Assembly (NCBI GenBank): GCA_913061335.1 | Contig: CAJXTP010000217.1 | Location: 1 to 5,145, forward strand | Reading direction: 5' to 3' | DNA: 5,145 bases | Origin: an uncultured Loktanella sp. | GTDB lineage: Bacteria; Pseudomonadota; Alphaproteobacteria; Rhodobacterales; Rhodobacteraceae | Part shown: piece by piece, positions 1-4,032 of the stretch | Numbering within the stretch: position 1 is the stretch's first letter | Layout: every line of letters begins with the position of its first letter | Made by a program: the position numbers and the translations under genes | The notes under the pieces: generated by a model | Seen by the model: the letters and a program-made list of their open reading frames with translations, nothing else | Databases searched by the model: none | What the model was told of the DNA's origin: nothing

Positions 1-163
1 GCACTTTGGTGTCATAACCGCGGCCTTTGGCCTCTGCCATAACTTCCTTTTGGGCGTCAGAGATGTCTTTCTTTTCAGCGTCCAAACGCTCAAAACGCTC
101 GATAAACTGGCGCAGCTCTTGGCCGGCAACTGTGGTTGTGGTGTCTGTCACGTCATTGTCCAT
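1..163 (-). CDS. GapR/DUF2312 family DNA-binding protein, N-terminal part (runs off left edge)
   Basis: Reading leftward from the ATG at 163-161, an open frame of 54 codons continues past the window edge. The translation begins MDNDVTDTTTTVAGQELRQF and continues with a charged helical stretch (IERFERLDAEKKDISDAQKE, then VMAEAKGRGYDTKV). This is the characteristic N-terminal part of DUF2312 proteins, whose best-known member is Caulobacter GapR, a small nucleoid-associated protein that binds AT-rich, overtwisted DNA. Family members are usually about 75-90 residues, so roughly the last third is missing here. A clear Shine-Dalgarno AGGAG (+ strand 172-176) sits 8 nt before the ATG and fixes the start. 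The family call is from recognised sequence pattern; the GapR-like role is inferred from the family. It is divergent from the small membrane-protein gene at 273. Confidence 0.85.
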   Translation of the reverse strand, partial: MDNDVTDTTTTVAGQELRQFIERFERLDAEKKDISDAQKEVMAEAKGRGYDTKV

Positions 164-215
164 AATGCCGGCTCCTGTGAATTGGCTGGCCCCTTCCCTA
201 GCCCGCTCCGCAACC

Positions 216-247
216 CTTGCGCAAGCCCCGCCAAGCAGCTAGGCGGG
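216..247. repeat. 10-bp palindrome and adjacent inverted repeat in a divergent intergenic gap
   Basis: The 109-nt gap between the two divergent genes (164-272) holds a perfect palindrome CTTGCGCAAG at 216-225. It is followed directly by an inverted repeat CCCGCC (227-232) / GGCGGG (242-247) with a 9-nt loop. Either could be a regulator site or RNA hairpin in the shared promoter region. I could not find a convincing -35/-10 pair for either flanking gene. The stem is short and has no following T-run, so it is not a convincing terminator. Its function is unknown. Confidence 0.3.
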
Positions 248-272
248 ATTGGTGTGAAAAAGGGATATCGGC

Positions 273-482
273 ATGTTAATTTGGATTGGGGCAGCGTTGT
301 CTGTTTTGGGCATGATCGGGATCGTGGCATCCATTGTCATGGTGGCACGTGCCAAAAAAGCCAAGCTTGATGACGCAGACATGCGCGCACGCATTTCCAA
401 AATTCTGCCGATCAATATGGGTGCGCTTTTTGTATCAATGATCGGGCTGATGATGGTTATCGTGGGTATTGTCCTCGCCTGA
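273..482 (+). CDS. Small hypothetical membrane protein, two transmembrane segments
   Basis: This 69-residue protein is almost entirely two hydrophobic helices: about residues 2-25 (IWIGAALSVLGMIGIVASIV) and 46-68 (ending VSMIGLMMVIVGIVLA). They are separated by a basic and acidic linker (RAKKAKLDDADMRARISK). By the positive-inside rule the linker should be cytoplasmic, with both ends outside. There is no signal-peptide cleavage site or catalytic motif. A purine-rich AAAAAGGG stretch (about 257-264) precedes the ATG by 8 nt and supports the start. I do not recognise a named family; short two-helix proteins of this style are common conserved hypotheticals in Rhodobacteraceae. Its last 16 codons (435-482, including the stop) overlap the 3' end of the convergent regulator gene. 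It may be an independent gene, since it is divergent from gapR and convergent with the regulator. Confidence 0.65.
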   Translation: MLIWIGAALSVLGMIGIVASIVMVARAKKAKLDDADMRARISKILPINMGALFVSMIGLMMVIVGIVLA

Positions 483-791
483 TACCGGCACCGGACAAAA
501 CACCTCGTACATCCGCTCCAACATCGGACGGACACGCGGATCGGCCAACCGGTACCGCATGATACGACCATCACGGTCGCATACGACCAGTCCTTCAGCG
601 CGTAATTTCAGCAGTTGACCGGACACATAAGACTGGCTTTGGCCCAAGCTCGCCTCCAGCTCGCCCACTGTCATATTTTTCGGGACCAGCGCACATAAAA
701 TGCGCAAGCGGCCCGGATTGGATAGGGCTTTCATCATTGCGGCCGCCTCGGTGGCAGCAGCATCCATTGGATCAGGTGTTACTTTGGTCAT
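435..791 (-). CDS. ArsR/SmtB-family transcriptional repressor, SqrR/BigR-type persulfide sensor
   Basis: The protein has 118 residues from the ATG at 791. It is a winged helix-turn-helix protein: MMKALSNPGRLRILCALV is the typical ArsR entry, VGELEASLGQSQSYVSGQLLKLRAEGLV the helix-turn-helix with its recognition helix, and GRIMRYRLADPRV the wing. Two cysteines, C33 (RILCALV) and C99 (YEVFCPV), lie 66 residues apart. This is the same spacing as C42/C108 of BigR and C41/C107 of SqrR, which form a di- to tetrasulfide bridge on exposure to persulfides and so lose DNA binding. An extra cysteine, C71, lies before the wing. The tail after C99 is 19 residues, rich in His and Asp. An ATG at 809 (124 residues) is also possible, but 791 has the better Shine-Dalgarno (AAGG at 799-802, 7 nt away). 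It is divergent from the persulfide dioxygenase operon, with a palindromic operator between them, so autoregulation plus operon repression is inferred. Confidence 0.9.
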   Translation of the reverse strand: MTKVTPDPMDAAATEAAAMMKALSNPGRLRILCALVPKNMTVGELEASLGQSQSYVSGQLLKLRAEGLVVCDRDGRIMRYRLADPRVRPMLERMYEVFCPVPVSGEDNTHDNHHQPDH

Positions 792-796
792 CCGAA

Positions 797-802
797 CACC
801 TT
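797..802 (-). promoter_or_regulatory. Shine-Dalgarno supporting the inner start of the regulator gene
   Basis: On the minus strand AAGGTG (802-797) precedes the ATG at 791 by 5 nt (7 nt counted from AAGG). The outer ATG at 809 is preceded by TTTTTAG with no ribosome-binding site, and lies only 4 nt from the operator palindrome. The inner start is therefore preferred, although a leaderless outer start cannot be excluded. Confidence 0.45.
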
Positions 803-813
803 GCCGCATCTAA

Positions 814-841
814 AAACACATTTCAACATTGAAATGTGTTT
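814..841. promoter_or_regulatory. Perfect 28-bp palindromic operator, inferred SqrR/BigR-like repressor site
   Basis: The left arm AAACACATTTCAA (814-826), a 2-nt centre CA, and the right arm TTGAAATGTGTTT (829-841) form a perfect 13-2-13 inverted repeat. It lies in the gap between the divergent ArsR-type regulator and the persulfide dioxygenase operon. ArsR-family dimers bind AT-rich palindromes of this kind, and the inner ATTTCAA/TTGAAAT half-sites resemble the ATTC/GAAT-type sites described for SqrR/BigR. The site overlaps the likely -35 of the operon and lies just upstream of the regulator start, so one bound dimer could block both directions. The palindrome is seen directly; which protein binds it is inferred from position and family. 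Confidence 0.8.
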
Positions 842-856
842 CAAAACGCTTATCGT
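829..856 (+). promoter_or_regulatory. Candidate sigma-70 promoter of the sulfur operon
   Basis: A -35-like TTGAAA (829-834) and a weak -10-like TATCGT (851-856) are separated by 16 nt. The -35 lies inside the right arm of the operator palindrome, which would suit steric repression. Transcription would start around 863-865 and leave a leader of about 15 nt before the ATG at 879, which carries AAGGGAG at 865-871. That is a tight fit, so the start point is uncertain. For the opposite strand only a poor match was found (TTGAAA 844-839 with TGTGTT 820-815), so I make no call there. Confidence 0.3.
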
Positions 857-878
857 TGACGGGTAAGGGAGATTCGCC

Positions 879-1742
879 ATGGAACCCACAGTCAAAGCCT
901 TCTTCGATCCAGCCACCAACACCGTGTCCTACGTCGTACAAGAACCCCAAGGGGTTGCCTGCGCGATTATCGACAGCGTGCTTGATTATGATCAGGCGGC
1001 AGGACGCACCGACACCACGTCCGCCGACGCAATCGTAGATTTTGTTACGGCCAATGGCCTGACCGTCGCGTGGATATTGGAAAGTCACGTGCACGCAGAT
1101 CATCTGTCTGCGGCGCCCTACCTGCAAGACCGCTTGGGCGGAAAGATTGGCATCGGGGACCAGATCACGGTTATCCAAGACACATTCGGCAAGGTGTTCA
1201 ACGAAGGGACGGCGTTTCAACGGGACGGTTCACAATTTGACGCGCTTTTCAAAGATGGGGACAGCATTCACATCGGGCAATTGCGCTGCGACGTGATGCA
1301 CACACCCGGTCATACGCCGGCCTGCTTGACCTACGTGATCGGTGGGGCGGCATTCGTCGGTGACACATTGTTCATGCCCGATTTTGGGACTGCACGGTGC
1401 GATTTCCCCGGCGGGTCTGCAACGGATCTCTACCAATCCATCCAGAAAATTCTCGCCCTGCCTGACGACACGCGCGTGTTTGTTGGCCACGACTACAAAG
1501 CACCTGGGCGCGATGATTTCGCGTGGGAAACCACCATCGGCGAGCAAAAAGCGCTGAACGTACATATCGGCGAAGGGCGTCCAATGGAAGAATTCGTCGC
1601 CATGCGGACCGAGCGCGATGCGACGCTTGGCATGCCACGGCTGATTTTACCGTCGATCCAGACAAACATGCGGGCTGGCAATATGCCAGAGCCCGAAGAC
1701 AACGGCACGAGCTACTTCAAAGTTCCTGTCAACACACTCTAA
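879..1742 (+). CDS. Metallo-beta-lactamase-fold persulfide dioxygenase, ETHE1/Blh type
   Basis: The protein has 287 residues and a complete metallo-hydrolase fold. H70-V-H72-A-D74-H75 is the signature motif; H145 (HTPGH), D162 (GDTLF) and H204 (GHDY) are the remaining expected ligands. In ETHE1 enzymes the first His of the motif, the HTPGH His and the Asp bind a single Fe(II), which oxidises glutathione persulfide with O2 to sulfite and glutathione. R173 in GTARCDFPGG matches the conserved Arg of ETHE1, with Cys in place of the following Thr, a form typical of the Blh branch. No signal peptide is visible, so the enzyme is cytoplasmic. AAGGGAG (865-871) 7 nt before the ATG fixes the start. It is the first gene of a four-gene operon behind the operator at 814-841. 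Unlike the Xylella and Agrobacterium Blh proteins it has no fused DUF442 domain; that domain is the separate fourth gene. Persulfide dioxygenase activity is inferred from motifs and context. Confidence 0.92.
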   Translation: MEPTVKAFFDPATNTVSYVVQEPQGVACAIIDSVLDYDQAAGRTDTTSADAIVDFVTANGLTVAWILESHVHADHLSAAPYLQDRLGGKIGIGDQITVIQDTFGKVFNEGTAFQRDGSQFDALFKDGDSIHIGQLRCDVMHTPGHTPACLTYVIGGAAFVGDTLFMPDFGTARCDFPGGSATDLYQSIQKILALPDDTRVFVGHDYKAPGRDDFAWETTIGEQKALNVHIGEGRPMEEFVAMRTERDATLGMPRLILPSIQTNMRAGNMPEPEDNGTSYFKVPVNTL

Positions 1743-1758
1743 ATATCAAGGATTTATC

Positions 1759-2184
1759 ATGCCAACAGATTGGATCATGGGGCTGTTCGGCGGCCTACTT
1801 ATTGGGGGCGCTGCGGCCATCTTCCTGCTCGTCAACGGGCGGATCATGGGCGCGTCAGGTATCATCGGCGGACTAGTAGACAGGTCAGGTTTAGGAAACT
1901 GGACCGAAAAAGCGGCCTTGATTGCAGGGCTGATCATTGTGCCTGCGATCATGACTTTGGCCATGGGCGTGAAGCCGACGTATCTGACTGAAAATCTGCT
2001 GGTGATCGCCATCGCAGGTATTTTTGTGGGCGTCGGCACACGGATAGCAAACGGGTGTACATCAGGGCACGGGGTCTGCGGGATCAGCCGGCTATCGCTG
2101 CGCGGGATCGTAGCGACCGTGTTCTACATCGGTGCAGGCGGCCTTACAGTCGTGCTCTTTAAACATGTATTGGGAGTGATCTGA
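1759..2184 (+). CDS. YeeE/YedE family membrane protein, first half-transporter for sulfur compounds
   Basis: This 141-residue integral membrane protein has about four hydrophobic segments (roughly residues 6-26, 52-70, 79-97 and 114-136). It carries the Sulf_transp (DUF395) hallmark G91-V-G-T-R-I-A-N-G-C100-TSGHG-V-C-G, followed by ISRLSLRG. Full-length members of this family, such as TsuA (about 350 residues), take up thiosulfate through conserved cysteines; the present protein matches one half of such a transporter. Half-size pairs are common in BigR-type operons and presumably form a heterodimer with the next gene product. AAGGA (1748-1752) is 6 nt before the ATG, and the gap to the dioxygenase stop is 16 nt. 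The exact cargo (thiosulfate, sulfite or a persulfide) and direction cannot be read from sequence. The early papers on BigR operons proposed export of sulfite, whereas TsuA is an importer. Confidence 0.88.
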   Translation: MPTDWIMGLFGGLLIGGAAAIFLLVNGRIMGASGIIGGLVDRSGLGNWTEKAALIAGLIIVPAIMTLAMGVKPTYLTENLLVIAIAGIFVGVGTRIANGCTSGHGVCGISRLSLRGIVATVFYIGAGGLTVVLFKHVLGVI

Positions 2185-2597
2185 TGCGCAATTTTATGGC
2201 ATTTATCGTCGGCAGTTTGTTCGGCGCAGGGCTCCTGATTTCTGGCATGACCGACACGAAAAAGGTGCAAGGCTGGCTGGACGTTTTTGGCGACTGGGAT
2301 CCAACCTTAGCTTTCGTCATGGGCGGTGCTATCGTCCCAATGGCCGTAGCTTGGCGGTTTGTCGAAGGCCGTAAACCTATGTTGCGCGACCATTTTGATG
2401 CGGCGTCTGACCCAAAAGTGGGCCGCAAACTCGTTGTAGGCTCCGTGCTGTTCGGCATCGGTTGGGGCCTTGCTGGGCTTTGCCCCGGTCCGGCCCTCGC
2501 ATCGCTTAGCTTTGGCGGCTTTGGTGGGATCATCTTCTTGATCGCGATGCTGGCGGGCATGCTCTGGGCACCGAAACTTCGTAAAGTTCTGGATTAA
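2184..2597 (+). CDS. YeeE/YedE-type (DUF6691-like) membrane protein, second half-transporter
   Basis: The protein has 137 residues and about four hydrophobic segments (roughly 4-22, 41-58, 82-104 and 108-128). The opening AFIVGSLFGAGLLISGMTD and the motif GIGWGLAGLCPGPALASLS (residues 91-109) identify the second half of the YeeE/YedE family, with one conserved cysteine, C100, in GLCPG. It follows the previous gene with a one-base stop/start overlap (TGATG at 2182-2186), so translation is probably coupled; GGGAG at 2172-2176 serves as ribosome-binding site 7 nt upstream. The two halves likely pair into one pore, each supplying a cysteine that could hand sulfur species through the membrane, as proposed for full-length TsuA. 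The family call is firm; the heterodimer and cargo are inferred. Confidence 0.86.
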   Translation: MRNFMAFIVGSLFGAGLLISGMTDTKKVQGWLDVFGDWDPTLAFVMGGAIVPMAVAWRFVEGRKPMLRDHFDAASDPKVGRKLVVGSVLFGIGWGLAGLCPGPALASLSFGGFGGIIFLIAMLAGMLWAPKLRKVLD

Positions 2598-2613
2598 TGG
2601 GAAAAGCAACAGT

Positions 2614-2618
2614 AAAGG
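2614..2618 (+). promoter_or_regulatory. Shine-Dalgarno deciding the start of the DUF442 gene
   Basis: AAAGG (2614-2618), continuing into GCGGG-like purine-rich sequence, lies 5 nt before the ATG at 2624. The alternative ATG at 2597 overlaps the preceding stop (TAATG) but has no good ribosome-binding site. DUF442 proteins typically begin with a short MDIRxI-type start, which also favours 2624. Confidence 0.5.
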
Positions 2619-2623
2619 CGGGT

Positions 2624-3052
2624 ATGGATATTCGTCAAATCAGCCCCGCCTTTTCCGTCAGTCCACAAATTGACCCCTCAGATTTGCCTGCGATTGCGGC
2701 TGCAGGCTTTACATGTGTGATCTGCAATCGCCCCGACGAAGAGGTGCCAAGCAGCCATCAAGCCTACGCGATGCAAATCGCAACCGAAGCTGCAGGCCTA
2801 CAATTTGTGCGCCTTCCGGTCACCCATCAAGGGTTGACGCAGGATATGGTCGCGCAACAAAAAGCGGCCATCGATGACGCTAAGGGTCCCGTTTTGGCCT
2901 ACTGCGCATCCGGCACACGGTCGTCCATCGTTTGGTCGCTTTCCCAAGCGGGTGAAATGACCACGGATGACATTATCAAAGCGACCCAATCCGCGGGATA
3001 CGAGCTTGGCGGGATGCGTGGACAGCTTGACCAGCTAGCAAGTAAAGTTTAG
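2624..3052 (+). CDS. DUF442 (TIGR01244-type) rhodanese-like sulfurtransferase
   Basis: The protein has 142 residues from the ATG at 2624 (151 if 2597 is used). It begins MDIRQISPAFSVSPQIDPSD, then carries AAGFTCVICNRPDEE and the catalytic loop YCASGTRS, with C94 and R99. The fold is that of dual-specificity phosphatases, but the loop is C-X4-R, as in rhodaneses, rather than the C-X5-R of phosphatases. Combined with its place in a persulfide operon this argues for sulfur transfer through a cysteine persulfide at C94. A reasonable role is making or using the glutathione persulfide that the dioxygenase oxidises, or recycling its products to thiosulfate. In Xylella and Agrobacterium Blh this domain is fused to the dioxygenase; here it is a separate gene at the end of the operon. 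Its stop (TAG 3050-3052) interlocks with the stop of the convergent FliM-like gene. The 2597 start would give translational coupling to the transporter gene, so the start is not certain. Confidence 0.87.
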   Translation: MDIRQISPAFSVSPQIDPSDLPAIAAAGFTCVICNRPDEEVPSSHQAYAMQIATEAAGLQFVRLPVTHQGLTQDMVAQQKAAIDDAKGPVLAYCASGTRSSIVWSLSQAGEMTTDDIIKATQSAGYELGGMRGQLDQLASKV

Positions 3053-3966
3053 TCGACCTGCGCTATTTCGGCGGGTTTTGGCGTAGGTATGTCATGCAAT
3101 TCAGGCTCCGGCGGTGCCTGAATGCGCACGGCTCGCATCCCTGCGGATTGCCCCAATCGGGCCCTTCCCACCATAACATCATCTGGCGCGAACAATCTGA
3201 CCGATCCAACCGTCGCACCCGACAGCGGCAATATATCCCCAATCTGCAAGCTATCGACGTAGCCCAAAGTAAGATCCATTTTATGCAAAACAGCCCGCAA
3301 TGTAGCAGGGGCTTGTGACACAGCAGCGTGCATCCGCCTGTCCCAAGTTCCGTCCGACATAAATTCAGGGGTGGAAACGGCTGCAGGTTGATGGTTGGGC
3401 AGCGCAATGATCATTTCGCCCTGACGGGAATCGGGCACCAAATCCACCGTCACACGCATGATGCGATAATCGGCATCGGCCATGGTCAAACTGGCTGCAC
3501 GCAAGCTATCAAACGGATCACCCAAGGTGACGTCGTCAACCCAACCATCAAGATCGGACCCTTGCGTCGTTTGCGGCAATAGCGATAGCACCCCTTCACA
3601 TAATGGCGCCGCAAGCATCATATCTGTACCAGTATACGCCCGATCGACTGCATGTTTTGTCGAAACTTGACCCATGGTCTGCATTTCATTTGCAGCAGCC
3701 CGCAGTTGCACATCCAATGCGACCAAACCAACCAAAACACCAGCGCGTTCCAACCGCACGAAGCTCATTTCATCAGGCAGCATCGCCACCATCGCATCCA
3801 ACGGTTTCAAGTCCTCAGCGACCTTTGCGACCGTTAACGTCATACCAAGCGACCGATCAGCCGCCCGTGTTACCGCAAGCCGCAACGCACGGGTCGACGT
3901 CAAAGGAACATCCACAGCCCCCGCCGTGGGCCGCGTTGTCATACGTACAAGGATGGTATTATCCAT
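3049..3966 (-). CDS. FliM/FliN-type SpoA (C-ring) domain protein, divergent Rhodobacteraceae form
   Basis: The protein has 305 residues. Its C-terminal part (about 216-282, from MHAAVSQAPATLRAVLHKMD through LGYVDSLQIGDILPLSG to GRARLGQSAGMRAVRI) is a SpoA/FliMN_C domain, the building block of the flagellar motor switch ring. The middle (ALDVQLRAAANEMQTMGQVS, then MMLAAPLCEGVLSLLP, and RVTVDLVPDSRQGEMIIALP) follows the CheC-like middle domain of FliM loosely. The N-terminal CheY-binding motif of typical FliM (EIDALL-like) is absent; a short Ala/Arg-rich ALRLAVTRAADRSLG helix occurs instead. A Pro-rich tail (about 285-299) ends the protein. The ATG at 3966 is chosen; a TTG at 3972 is possible, and neither has a well-placed Shine-Dalgarno. 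It lies 66 nt downstream of the kinase gene on the same strand, so co-transcription is likely. No other flagellar gene is in view, so a motor role is a family inference. Confidence 0.8.
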   Translation of the reverse strand: MDNTILVRMTTRPTAGAVDVPLTSTRALRLAVTRAADRSLGMTLTVAKVAEDLKPLDAMVAMLPDEMSFVRLERAGVLVGLVALDVQLRAAANEMQTMGQVSTKHAVDRAYTGTDMMLAAPLCEGVLSLLPQTTQGSDLDGWVDDVTLGDPFDSLRAASLTMADADYRIMRVTVDLVPDSRQGEMIIALPNHQPAAVSTPEFMSDGTWDRRMHAAVSQAPATLRAVLHKMDLTLGYVDSLQIGDILPLSGATVGSVRLFAPDDVMVGRARLGQSAGMRAVRIQAPPEPELHDIPTPKPAEIAQVD

Positions 3967-3970
3967 AGTC

Positions 3971-3992
3971 AAAAGGGTCTGCGCCCCCTTTT
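3971..3992 (-). terminator. Short hairpin between the kinase and FliM-like genes, weak terminator or leader structure
   Basis: AAAAGGG (3971-3977) and CCCTTTT (3986-3992) form a 7-bp stem with an 8-nt loop. In the leftward transcript the 3' arm ends in CCCUUUU, just 4 nt before the ATG at 3966, and the 5' arm contains AAGGGG, the only Shine-Dalgarno-like sequence nearby. The structure could attenuate read-through or hide the ribosome-binding site. With only three G-C pairs it is weak and may be chance. Confidence 0.3.
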
Positions 3993-4032
3993 TGGCAAAG
4001 CATTCCGCACCACCAATCTACGCCGTAATTGG

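Noticed and set aside
27..370. Two rightward open frames (27-242 and 50-370) across the left edge
   Set aside because: They are antisense or out-of-frame to the clear gapR-like gene and the small membrane gene, have Ser/Trp- or Cys/His-rich compositions unlike real proteins here, and lack ribosome-binding sites.
810..1565. Leftward open frames (810-1220 and 1230-1565) opposite the dioxygenase gene
   Set aside because: They are shadows of a gene whose motifs are all intact; they show no recognisable domain, and the first would cover the operator palindrome.
879..1742. Beta-lactamase or glyoxalase II identity for the metallo-hydrolase
   Set aside because: The ligand pattern, the GTARCDFPGG segment and the operon partners (SqrR/BigR-like regulator, YeeE/YedE pair, DUF442) fit the ETHE1/Blh persulfide dioxygenase branch better.
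1523..1991. Rightward open frames (1523-1876 and 1770-1991) bridging the dioxygenase and first transporter genes
   Set aside because: Arg/His/Ala-rich alternate-frame translations with no family resemblance; both true genes continue undisturbed beneath them.
2159..2609. Leftward open frames opposite the second transporter gene
   Set aside because: Low-complexity Pro/Lys/Ala translations antisense to a well-supported membrane protein; no start signal.
2624..3052. Protein tyrosine phosphatase role for the DUF442 protein
   Set aside because: The active loop CASGTR is C-X4-R as in rhodaneses, not C-X5-R, and the genetic context is sulfur metabolism; remains a possibility only by fold.
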